Shown: positions 51,201 to 57,539 of the stretch, piece after piece
Position numbering within the stretch: position 1 is the stretch's first letter
How the letters are laid out: each line of letters begins with the position of its first letter
Assembly: GCA_041394285.1 (NCBI GenBank)
Contig: JAWKIL010000020.1
Location: 1 to 64,000 of the forward strand
Source: CADEDH01 sp041394285
GTDB taxonomy: Bacteria > Actinomycetota > Acidimicrobiia > Acidimicrobiales > SZUA-35
Reading direction: 5' to 3'
Length of the DNA stretch: 64,000 bases
The notes under the pieces: model-generated
Databases searched by the model: none
Seen by the model: the letters and a program-made list of their open reading frames with translations, nothing else
Told to the model about the DNA's origin: nothing
Translations under genes and position numbers: made by a program

Positions 51201-51485
51201 GGCCTCGACCTCGGCCGCCGACAGGGCGGTGCCGTCCACCACCGGTGTGCGCAGCGCTTCCGGGGCCAGCGGCTGGCCCTCGCTCAGCAGGACCCGGAGC
51301 TGATCCGAACCCGATCCGCCGCGGCCAGATCCCACCGGTCCTCCTCCTCCGTCGCCGCCGGGGGCGGCACCATCATCATCTCCGAACAGTGAGCAGCTCG
51401 TGGCCATCAATGCCAGCGCCACGACGCAGGCCAACGCCCGCTGCCAGCCCCGCACCTGTTTCCCCGATCCACTGGTCGCAACCAT
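45246..51485 (-). CDS. Bacterial alpha-2-macroglobulin-like lipoprotein lacking the thioester
   Basis: 2,079 residues. The signal peptide ends at LALMATSC, giving a lipid anchor at Cys31 through an atypical lipobox. An N-terminal Ig-like region, MG domains (for example WYTFDDRGVYKPGETARITGWLRR) and a bait-like region follow. The A2M core (FLNFGDRFELPVVVQNQTG) and the alpha-alpha barrel complete the layout. Where thioester-bearing homologues have CxEQ, this one reads YRWDMAEAYASR near residue 1585, so the covalent trap is absent, as in YfaS/MagD-type proteins. It has GAGGAG upstream of the ATG. No PBP1C gene is adjacent. Protease defence or envelope role inferred. Confidence 0.87.
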   Translation of the reverse strand: MVATSGSGKQVRGWQRALACVVALALMATSCSLFGDDDGAAPGGDGGGGPVGSGRGGSGSDQLRVLLSEGQPLAPEALRTPVVDGTALSAAEVEALLARLPDAGPGTAEPGDATGFNRPALSLPPPLVGDTITAPFPPLSAEPPDPAATATGPLHVLRVQPEGEVGVAPFLTVTFDQAMVPIGTVDDVASADVPVTLEPTVEGRWRWIGTRTLRFEVVPGPDANGTPDRLPAATEYTVTVPAGTRSANGGELAEAYRWTFATPAPQVASFTDLSAPVGLTPVLVAVFDQQVDPEAVLATVSLTADGDERAVRLASPEEIDADNAAARAVKGALAGRWVAFRPDEPLPAAADLAIEIGPGTPSAEGPRTTADASRHTGRTFDAFAVTGHQCNYGGPCQPATPIAIELNNPVDVDRFDPGLVTVSPDVPGLRVTASGNQLVITGATKGRTTYTVRVGAGLADTFGQTLGSDHTEKVEIGPAQPRLEPFPRQYLTTDPMAARPTLTVSTVNQPSLRVTAWKVSGGDLAAFQRFLETTWSDTDPGAPPFPEVLSAEVPVTADADAPAETVIDLGDAFAQAGTGQLVVRVAPTRTVEPTSDQYWMNRPTWAWVQATTLGIDAIVDGQRLLVWTTDLTTGRPRPGVEVTPLGSGDPVTTDGHGVATLPLTAAVLGLEAADPGGPGGPGAQAVLASSMYGGWVPSPVRSEARWYTFDDRGVYKPGETARITGWLRRLANTGDAQPELPGATTVTWQAFDPQGASLGSGAVPLNPLGGFNLSVTLPAGANLGPAWVQLTADVPEMDPGAASWTHQFQIQEFRTPEFEVTARPESPGPYYTTEPATVAADAAYYAGGPLPDADTTWTVTTTTTTYRPPGWQPFTFGIWQPWWLVGGPGAGFGDGFGGARFGGPSCFPPGCPPGSEAVVETFTGRTGTDGSHYLRLDFDGPAVDLPTTVTAEAAVTDVNRQTWASRTDLLVHPARAYVGLRTDRPFVEQGTPLRIDTVVTDVDGNPLADRPVEVTAGRLEWVYRNGAWTEELGDDTQTCALTSVAMAPGDPTPDAMRCELATDVGGTWQVTAVVTDAQGHRNRSQLTVWVSGGEARPARLVTQEQVTIVPDQPTYGAGDTARLLVQSPFGPASGLATVSRGTIVSTVPFEADDGSAVVEIPIDEAWTPGVTVQVDLVGTAPRLDDDGTPADGAPPRPAFAVGTVELKVPPTTRALAVTATPAAANLSPGADTTVTVAVAGPDGAPVAGADVALLVVDEAVLSLTGYDLVDPLDMFYGPWYSNVYGEYTRASILLGRPDLVAAGLGSGTDTASGDAALESAGGAPPMATATTAAARSSAPVDEMAAKAEGADQVGQPIQLRSDLQPVAVYAPDRSTGPDGTVTVDVPLPDNLTRYRVMAVAVDGAQRFGQGESTITARLPLMVRPSAPRFLNFGDRFELPVVVQNQTGAALEVDVALDAANLSLTGPAGKRVTVPANDRVEVRFPASAEQAGTARFRAVAATAAGPEADAAAVELPVYTPATTEAFATYGTIDGSDATAGGPAAVAQPFSAPSDVFPQFGGLEIDTSATALQSLTDAVLFLDDYRWDMAEAYASRILAVAALRDVLDAFDAEGLPDPAALNAQVDRDITRLVALQNDDGGFPSWQRGRRSEAWTSIQATHALLAAKGAGYSVPAEALTAALGRLADVESLFPAGLGPEGRATLSAYALNVRHQGGTGDPAKALALYRREGDALPLDALAWLWPALDDAAATAAIGRSIANSATDTAGAASFATGFTEQADAAVVAASDRRTDGIVLDALISEQPSSDLIPKVVNGLLASRVKGRWANAFENTFILLALKHYFDAFEAAEPSFTARAWLGDLYASEHRFEGRTTDRAATVVPMADVIAGGDQRVVVAKDGPGRLYWRLGLRYAPTDLTLDPRDEGFVVDRTYESTGDPDDVTRSADGTWRVKPGATVRVTVTMVADAVRHHVALVDPLPAGLEPLNPALASSPTPPPPPDTGDPAVPEVGWCWCWQWYEHQNLRDDRAEAFSSYLPGGTYTYSYTARATTPGTFVVPPARAEELYAPETFGRSASATVVVG

Positions 51486-51774
51486 GACGCTCTCCTCGTC
51501 CTGGCTTTGACGATGCCATCCCGCCCGCTGGTTCCCGCTGCGGCGGTGAAATCTCGGGAGCGTCGCCCGGCTGGATCCACAGGACCGACGACCATGGACC
51601 GGCCGCCCCGATCGGCGCTTCCCCCAGGTTCCCCCAGGGGACCAGCGAGGGCGGACCAGTCGCCGTGGAGGAGCCGCCGGAGTACCACCTCTCCTACGGG
51701 TTCGCCGTCTATTACCGGGTGCAGGGTGCAGGAGGGACGGCCCGACCGGTCAGCTGGTCGGCCGGGGGCACGGC
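51486..51774. other. Intergenic spacer without a supported gene
   Basis: 289 bp between MenB and the macroglobulin gene, both leftward. It must contain the macroglobulin promoter and the menB terminator. A short direct repeat, TTCCCCCAGG, occurs twice near 51619-51640. I see no convincing coding frame, RNA or promoter boxes. Confidence 0.5.
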
Positions 51775-52722
51775 TCAGAAGTGATAGGGGAAGCCGGCCC
51801 AGTTGGGGTCGCGCTTCTCCAGGAAGGCATCGCGGCCCTCCTGGGCCTCGTCGGTCATGTAGGCCAGGCGGGTGGCCTCGCCGGCGAACACCTGCTGACC
51901 CACCAGGCCGTCGTCGATCAGGTTGAGGGAGAACTTGGCCATCCGCTGGGCGGTTGGGCTCTTGGAGCAGATCTCCCGGGCCCACTGCAGAGCTTCGGTC
52001 TCGAGGTCGGCGTGGTCGATCACGGCGTTCACCGCCCCCTGGAAGTGCGCCTGCTCGGCGGTGTACGTGCGGCCCAGGAAGAACACCTCCCGGGCGAACT
52101 TCTGGCCCATCTGGCGGGCCAGATAGGCCGAGCCGAAGCCGCCGTCGAAGCTGGCGACGTCGGTGTCGGTCTGCTTGAACCGGGCGTGCTCCCGGCTGGC
52201 CAGCGTCAGGTCGCACACCGAGTGCAGGCTGTGGCCTCCGCCGGCGGCCCACCCCGGCACCACGCAGATCACCACCTTGGGCATCATCCGGATCAGGCGC
52301 TGGACCTCGAGGATGTGGAGCCGGCCGGAGCGGCCGGGGTCGATCGTGTCGGCCGTCTCGCCCTCGGCGTAGCGGTAGCCGTCCCGGCCCCGGATCCGCT
52401 GGTCACCGCCGGAGCAGAAGGCCCAGCCCCCGTCTTTGGGCGAAGGTCCGTTGCCGGTGAGGAGCACGCAGCCCACGTCGGTGCTCATCCGGGCGTGGTC
52501 GAGCGCCCGGTACAGCTCGTCCACCGTGTGGGGGCGGAAGGCGTTGCGGATCTCGGGCCGGTTGAACGCCACCCGCACCGCGCCGACCTCCCTGGCCCGA
52601 TGGTAGGTGATGTCGGTGAAGTCGAAGCCGGGCACCACGTCCCACGCCTCGGGATCGAAGATCTCCGACACCTTCGCCGTCGGTGACGGGGAGTTGGACG
52701 CCGCAGCTTGTTGGTCGGTCAT
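51775..52722 (-). CDS. menB: 1,4-Dihydroxy-2-naphthoyl-CoA synthase
   Basis: A 315-residue crotonase-fold enzyme that closes the second ring in menaquinone synthesis. VRVAFNRPEIRNAFRPHTVDEL is the family N-terminal motif. GGWAFCSGGDQRIRGRDGY supplies the oxyanion hole. DVASFDGGFGSAYLARQMG and the C-terminal EKRDPNWAGFPYHF are typical of MenB. Length and the 30-residue N-terminal extension match actinobacterial MenB. The ATG start is followed by a low-complexity segment. It is separate from the other men genes but within 10 kb of menF, menD, menH and menC. Confidence 0.93.
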   Translation of the reverse strand: MTDQQAAASNSPSPTAKVSEIFDPEAWDVVPGFDFTDITYHRAREVGAVRVAFNRPEIRNAFRPHTVDELYRALDHARMSTDVGCVLLTGNGPSPKDGGWAFCSGGDQRIRGRDGYRYAEGETADTIDPGRSGRLHILEVQRLIRMMPKVVICVVPGWAAGGGHSLHSVCDLTLASREHARFKQTDTDVASFDGGFGSAYLARQMGQKFAREVFFLGRTYTAEQAHFQGAVNAVIDHADLETEALQWAREICSKSPTAQRMAKFSLNLIDDGLVGQQVFAGEATRLAYMTDEAQEGRDAFLEKRDPNWAGFPYHF

Positions 52723-52973
52723 AGGCGATCAGGCTATTGGCCGGCCCCGTCCTTGGGAGCGGCGGTTGGTTCAAGCCGATCGCGGCTCTCGCCCCCGTGT
52801 CTCGGATCGGGCTGAGCACACCCGGGACGGGATGGCGTTCACTCTCGAACGGGTCGCTGCTGCGGCGGAGACCCCCGCCTCCTGACCGGGCTTCCTGACC
52901 GGGCTTCCTGACCTGGCCGCCCGGCTGCGCCGTTCAGAGTGATAGGGGGCGTGGGGTCTGTACCGTTCGACGG

Positions 52974-53411
52974 ATGCCGATCAAAATGGAGAACGTTGGC
53001 ATTGCTGTCCGCGACCTCGACGCCACGATCGCCTTCTTCACCGACCTCGGTTTGACCGTCATCGGCCAGGCCACCATCAGTGGAGAATGGGCCGACACCG
53101 CTGTCGGTTTGGACGGCAACCACGCGAGGATCGCGATGCTGCAGACACCGGATGGCAACGGACAACTGGAGCTGTTCGAATACATTCACCCGGACGCGAT
53201 CGACACGGAACCCACCCGGCCCAACGAAATTGGCATGCACCGCGTCGCCTTCTCCGTCGATGAGATCGACGATGCCCTTGCGATCGCAGCGAGGCATGGA
53301 TGTCACCCACTGCGGGGTGTCGCGACCTACGAGGATGCGTACAAGCTGACCTACGTGCGCGGCCCCAGCGGGATTCTTGTGATGTTCGCCGAGGAGCTGA
53401 CGAGTCGCTGA
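52974..53411 (+). CDS. VOC (glyoxalase/bleomycin-resistance fold) protein, atypically low GC
   Basis: 145 residues with two beta-alpha-beta-beta-beta modules. MENVGIAVRDLDATIAFFTDLGL and GQLELFEYIHP form the first; IGMHRVAFSVDEIDDALAIAARHG and KLTYVRGPSGILVMFAEEL the second. Putative metal ligands are His/Glu at conserved strand ends. GC is visibly lower than in the neighbours (many AAA, ATT and GAA codons), suggesting recent acquisition. It lies just outside the left flank of the HNH element. ATG 52974 is used; ATG 52986 would drop four residues. The reaction is unknown. Confidence 0.8.
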   Translation: MPIKMENVGIAVRDLDATIAFFTDLGLTVIGQATISGEWADTAVGLDGNHARIAMLQTPDGNGQLELFEYIHPDAIDTEPTRPNEIGMHRVAFSVDEIDDALAIAARHGCHPLRGVATYEDAYKLTYVRGPSGILVMFAEELTSR

Positions 53412-53489
53412 CCCTGATAGACCAGGCGCGACGGCGGCGTCTCGGTAAAGGCCGGCGGTGCACGCGGATTTTCCGCGGGAGATCCAGCG

Positions 53490-54722
53490 TCACTTGGCGG
53501 AGGCCGGCTGGGCCAGGCAGGTAGCGATCCAGTGGTGGTCGAGGCGGTGGCCGTCCCAGGTGGGTAGCGGGTCTGCCGTCGGTTGGGGCCACGGTTGGGG
53601 GAGCGGCGCAGGCGGGCGGTGGTAGGGGTGGCCGTCGGCTCCCCAGGCGGTGACGGAACCGGTGGGTTCGAGCCGGAGGGTGATGTTCCGGCGGTGGACG
53701 AGCCGGTGATGGGCGGCGCAGATCAACAGGAGGTTGTCGGGGCGTCGTGATCCGCCGTGGATCCAGTGGGTGAGGTGATGGGCTTCGCGTCGTCCGGTGT
53801 GATGGCAACCCGGAAACCGGCAGGTCGGATCTCGTAGGGCGAGGAGGCGACGGGTGGCTGTGGTCGGGTAGCGCTGTTGGCGGTAGGTCCCGTCGGGGTC
53901 GGCGGTGATGACGGGCCCATCGCAGGCCGCAGCGGCGGCCGTGCCGGGATCGATGGTGATCCCGATCTCGGTGGCGCACGTCCCCGGGTTGCCATCGCCG
54001 TCGTCGTCACCGGCCGGTCCTGGGGCGAGGGTGTCGGCGGTGGTCACGATGGTGACCGTGGGGGTGGCGATCTCGGGGCCGAGGACCAACTCGACCATGG
54101 CGTCGGCCCGGCGGGCGGCGATCGGGACACCGGCTTGCGGGGTGGTGTGGTCCTGGACGGCGGCGATCACTGCGGCCCTCTCGACGGCTGGTACCCGCAG
54201 GGTGATGACCAGCGAGCCGTCGTCGTCGGCCTGGCGCCACGACAACGAGCGCGTGGCCTCCTGGTGATCGGCGTCGGCGGCCTGGATGTGGCGCTGGTTG
54301 CGGACGATCTGCTCGACCTGGGCCGCGGTGGCGTCGAGGGCCACGTTCAGCCAGGTGGTCTCGGTGGCCGGCGTGGCGATACGGGTGACGGCCCGCACCT
54401 TGGACCAGGTGATCGCCCCCGAGTTGAGAGCCTGGGCGATCGCCGGCAGGCAGCGCAGGGCCTGGGCTACCCGGATGTGCTCCGAGGCCGCCACCGACCC
54501 CAGGCCGCAGCGCCACGACAGCCACTGGGCGGGGCTCACACAACCGTCGTCCTCCCAGGCCTCGCGGTCGAGGAACTCGCCCAGCAGAGCGAGGAACCGG
54601 GCCTTGGACGCTGCCTCGACGGCCGACGCCCCGGCCAGGGCCGCCGCCAACCCCTCCACCGACAGCCCGGCCGGGTCGTCCCAGCCGGTTCGGTCCCCCG
54701 GGTGTCCCGCCGTTCGTGTCAT
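53490..54722 (-). CDS. DUF222 protein with HNH endonuclease domain (REP13E12-like)
   Basis: 410 residues. The DUF222 part (LSVEGLAAALAG, FLALLGEFLDREAWEDDGCVS, SVAASEHIRVAQALRCLPAIAQAL) is followed by a C-terminal HNH nuclease domain. Its core is DPTCRFPGCHHTGRREAHHL, then HWIHGGSRRPDNLLLICAAHH, with the zinc cysteines and catalytic histidines retained. ATG 54722 is chosen because GGGAGG lies five to six bases upstream; ATG 54803 would add 27 residues. The family is abundant and repeated in actinobacteria. Function in mobility or DNA cleavage is inferred. The stop lies within the left flanking repeat. Confidence 0.85.
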   Translation of the reverse strand: MTRTAGHPGDRTGWDDPAGLSVEGLAAALAGASAVEAASKARFLALLGEFLDREAWEDDGCVSPAQWLSWRCGLGSVAASEHIRVAQALRCLPAIAQALNSGAITWSKVRAVTRIATPATETTWLNVALDATAAQVEQIVRNQRHIQAADADHQEATRSLSWRQADDDGSLVITLRVPAVERAAVIAAVQDHTTPQAGVPIAARRADAMVELVLGPEIATPTVTIVTTADTLAPGPAGDDDGDGNPGTCATEIGITIDPGTAAAAACDGPVITADPDGTYRQQRYPTTATRRLLALRDPTCRFPGCHHTGRREAHHLTHWIHGGSRRPDNLLLICAAHHRLVHRRNITLRLEPTGSVTAWGADGHPYHRPPAPLPQPWPQPTADPLPTWDGHRLDHHWIATCLAQPASAK

Positions 54723-54859
54723 CGCCGCCTCCCTCGTGTCGATGGTGGCGGCGCCGCAGCCGGCATCGCCACCCACCCCGACAGTACGCAGGGGGTGTGA
54801 CATCGAAGGCCGGGCAGATGCAGATGCAGACGCAGATGTAGAGGCCGGCGCCGTCGCCA

Positions 54860-54879
54860 GGATTTCCCGCGGGAAATCC
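54860..54879. repeat. Perfect 20-bp palindrome, right flank of HNH element
   Basis: GGATTTCCCGCGGGAAATCC is its own reverse complement. Together with the tail GGCGATCACT it resembles the sequence at 53466-53497 and marks the right edge of the candidate element. A hexamer repeat (CAGATG/CAGACG) lies just inside at about 54815-54840. Confidence 0.75.
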
Positions 54880-54909
54880 GGCGATCACTGGGCCGGCGCG
54901 CCGCCTCCG

Positions 54910-57366
54910 CTACTTGATCCGGGCCGTACCCAGGGCGCCGGCCCGGCGCAGGGCGGTGATCCGGGCCTCGTCGTAGCCGAGCACGGTGCGCAGCACCTCC
55001 TCGGTGTGCTGGCCCAGTTTGGGGAAATGGGTGGGCCGGGGCGGGGTCCGCGACAGTTGGATCCGGGTCCGCTCGATGGGAACCCGGCCCCGATCGGGGT
55101 GCTCCACCTCGGCTAGGTGGCCCAGATGGGCCATCTGGGGGTCGGGCGGCATGGCGGCGTGGAGCACGGCGTGGGCCGGTACCCCGGCCGCCTGCAGTGC
55201 CGTCTCGGCCTCGGTGGGCGGCCGCTGCGACGACCAGGCGGTGATGGCGGCGTCGATCTCGTCGGCTCGGGCCCGGCGCTCTGTGAGGCCGAACCGGGCC
55301 CACTCGGGCCGCCCGATCACGGTGCACAGGCGGGCCCAGTCGTCGTCGTGGCGGCAGGCCACGGCCACCCACTCGTCGTCGCCGCCGGCGGCGTACACGG
55401 CGTGGGGGCTCATGTCGTCGTCCGCGTTGCCCAGCCGGTCCCACGGCGACCCGTTGACCTGGTGGTCGAGCACGGCCGGCATGGCGTAGTTGAGCGTGGA
55501 CTCGATCTGGCTCTGGTCGATGTACTGGCCCTCGCCGGTGCGGCGCCGGTGGTCGAGCGCCGCCATCACCGCCGCCACGCTGATGCGGGGGGCGCAGTAG
55601 TCGGTGTAGGCCCCGTAGGGTCCCGACGGCTTCAGGTCGGACCAGCCGGTCGGTGTGACAAGCCCCGCCGCCGCCGCCCCCATCGTGCCGTAGCCGGCCA
55701 CGTAGGCGTGGGGCCCGTCCTGGCCCATCAGGCACGAGCTGATCATGATGAGGTCGGGCTTCACCTTGCGCAGCGACTCGTAGTCGAGGCCCCACTTGGT
55801 CATGGCCCGGGGTGAGAACGACTCGGTGACCACGTCGGCCCACTGCACCAGCTCGAGCAGCACCTCGCGGCCCTCGGGCGAGTTGGGGTCGACCGTGATG
55901 CTCTGCTTGTTGGCGTTGATCGAAGCGAAGCCGAACGACCCCTCCTTCGACACCTTGCCGTCGTACCACGGGGCGAGCAGGCGGGCCGTGTCGAGCCGGG
56001 CCTCGTTCTCCACCCGGATCACGGTGGCCCCGTACTGGGCCAACACGCCGGACGACTGGGGCCCGGCCATGACCCACATCATGTCCAGCACCTTCACCCC
56101 TTCCAGGGGGAGGTGGGCCGACTCGGACTGGTCGAGGGCGGCGGAGGCGCCGGCCGGAGCCGGCCCGGGGGCCGAGGCGGCCGCCAGCTCGGCCAGCACC
56201 TCGTCGGTGTGCTGACCGATGCGGGGGGCGGGGGAGCGGGGTCGGCTCCGGGGCCGGGTGGAGCGGACCAGGTGGTCGGCCAGGAGGGCCTGGGAGCCGT
56301 CGGGCAGCTCCTCGGCGGTCCAGAACTCCCGGTGGGCCAGCTGGGGGCTCTCGTACAGGTCGTCGAAGGTCGAGACCGGCACCAGCAGCAGCTTGCGGTC
56401 GAGGGCGGCCGAGAACAGCTCGGCCTTGGTCCGGGTGGCCAGGAAGGCGCCCACGGCGTCCCGGAGGGCGACCAGGTCCTCCCGGGGGGCGTCGCCCGAG
56501 CGGATCGCCCGCAGATGCACCGTCCAGTCCCGGTCGGTGATGCCCTCGGCCCCGTGGCCCTCGGCCACCATGAACTGCATGAGCCGATCGAGGAACGGCT
56601 TGTTCACCGGGTCGAGGGCCAGCGTCACCGACACATAGCCGTCGGCCACCGGCCAGATGAACGGGAAGTCGATGCCCTGGAGGGTGAAGCCGCCGGCCCG
56701 GACGATCGGGTTGTGGCCCACCACGTCGGCCGACTGCATGAACTGGGCCGTGAGGTTGGTGGCCCGCTGGGCCGTCACCTCCACCTTCTGGCCCTGGCCG
56801 CTGCGCTGCGCCTCCCACAGCGCGATCAGGGCGCCCCCGGCGGCCTCGGCCGCAGCGTGGGTCCAGGCCGGCACGGCGGCGGCCCGCAGCGGCGGCCGGC
56901 CGGCTTCCCCGGTGAGGGCCATGGCACCCGAGGCGGCCTGCACGATCAGGTCGGTGGCGGCGTAGGTGGCCTTGGGTCCATCGGGGCCGAACGGGGTCAT
57001 CGACACCCACACCAGGCGGGGGTTGACGGCCGCCAGTGCGTCATAGCCGAGGCCCCGGGCCTGCCAGGCACCCGGGTCGGCCGACTCGACGAGGATGTCG
57101 GCCGTCCGCACGAGATCGAGGAAGGTGCGGCGCTGATCGGCGTCGTCGAGGGCGAGCACCACGCTGCGGTCGCCCCGGGCCATGGCCCACCAGGTCAGGG
57201 ACTTCTCCGGATCCGGGGTGCCGCCGGCGAACCGGCCCCGGTGGCGGGCGGGGGAACCGCCGGGAGGCTCCACGTGGATGACGTCGGCCCCCAACTCGGA
57301 CAGGATCCGGGAGCAGAACAGCCCCCGCTCGTCGCTGAGGTCGAGGACCCGGTAGGGCTCCAGCAT
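54910..57366 (-). CDS. Double family III (CaiB/BaiF) CoA-transferase
   Basis: 818 residues comprising two CoA-transferase modules. The first starts VLDLSDERGLFCSRILSELGADVIHVEPP and includes SMTPFGPDGPKATYAATDLIVQAASG, where the aspartate in ATDLI is the likely nucleophile. The second starts LEGVKVLDMMWVMAGPQSSGVLAQYGATVIRVEN and contains GYGTMGAAAAGL in the corresponding region, without an obvious aspartate, so it may be non-catalytic. Single enzymes are about 400 residues and act as interlocked dimers; here both halves are joined by an Ala/Pro linker near residues 385-405. AGGAGG precedes the ATG. The acyl substrate is unknown. Confidence 0.85.
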   Translation of the reverse strand: MLEPYRVLDLSDERGLFCSRILSELGADVIHVEPPGGSPARHRGRFAGGTPDPEKSLTWWAMARGDRSVVLALDDADQRRTFLDLVRTADILVESADPGAWQARGLGYDALAAVNPRLVWVSMTPFGPDGPKATYAATDLIVQAASGAMALTGEAGRPPLRAAAVPAWTHAAAEAAGGALIALWEAQRSGQGQKVEVTAQRATNLTAQFMQSADVVGHNPIVRAGGFTLQGIDFPFIWPVADGYVSVTLALDPVNKPFLDRLMQFMVAEGHGAEGITDRDWTVHLRAIRSGDAPREDLVALRDAVGAFLATRTKAELFSAALDRKLLLVPVSTFDDLYESPQLAHREFWTAEELPDGSQALLADHLVRSTRPRSRPRSPAPRIGQHTDEVLAELAAASAPGPAPAGASAALDQSESAHLPLEGVKVLDMMWVMAGPQSSGVLAQYGATVIRVENEARLDTARLLAPWYDGKVSKEGSFGFASINANKQSITVDPNSPEGREVLLELVQWADVVTESFSPRAMTKWGLDYESLRKVKPDLIMISSCLMGQDGPHAYVAGYGTMGAAAAGLVTPTGWSDLKPSGPYGAYTDYCAPRISVAAVMAALDHRRRTGEGQYIDQSQIESTLNYAMPAVLDHQVNGSPWDRLGNADDDMSPHAVYAAGGDDEWVAVACRHDDDWARLCTVIGRPEWARFGLTERRARADEIDAAITAWSSQRPPTEAETALQAAGVPAHAVLHAAMPPDPQMAHLGHLAEVEHPDRGRVPIERTRIQLSRTPPRPTHFPKLGQHTEEVLRTVLGYDEARITALRRAGALGTARIK

Positions 57367-57485
57367 GGCGTCCGTCCTCCTGAGTGCGTGCGCCGCCCGG
57401 CTCGCCCGGGCGGACCCCCTTCTTGCCGGCCGACGCTACTGTGTCTCCCCCGGAGACCTTAAGTTTGGTCCCCTCAGCAAGCCGC

Positions 57486-57539
57486 CTCAGCGAAGGGTGC
57501 CGGCTCAGCGAAGGGTGCCGGCTCAGCGAAGGGTGCCGG
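57486..57539. repeat. 18-bp tandem repeat, three units across the menD stop
   Basis: Three identical 18-bp units (57486, 57504 and 57522) each contain the minus-strand reading GTLR-stop. The menD stop is in the third; the other two duplicate the 3' end in the untranslated region, providing back-up stops in the same frame. Confidence 0.9.

Larger units (their letters stand above)
53466..54890. mobile_element. Candidate DUF222/HNH element flanked by direct repeats with palindromes
   Basis: The HNH gene is bracketed by two related sequences in the same orientation: GGATTTTCCGCGGGAGATCC (53466-53485) followed by AGCGTCACT, and GGATTTCCCGCGGGAAATCC (54860-54879) followed by GGCGATCACT. The second is a perfect 20-bp palindrome. 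The HNH stop codon lies in the left repeat. REP13E12-type DUF222/HNH repeats of mycobacteria are known repeated elements and phage integration sites. Boundaries here are inferred from the repeats only. Confidence 0.55.

Noticed and set aside
52881..52920. 13-bp repeat CCTGACCGGGCTT upstream of the VOC gene
   Set aside because: Only about two and a half copies and no structural or positional link; treated as simple sequence.
53640..53680. GGTTCGAGCC resembling a tRNA T-arm
   Set aside because: No acceptor or D-arm around it and it lies inside the HNH coding sequence. No tRNA was found in the window.
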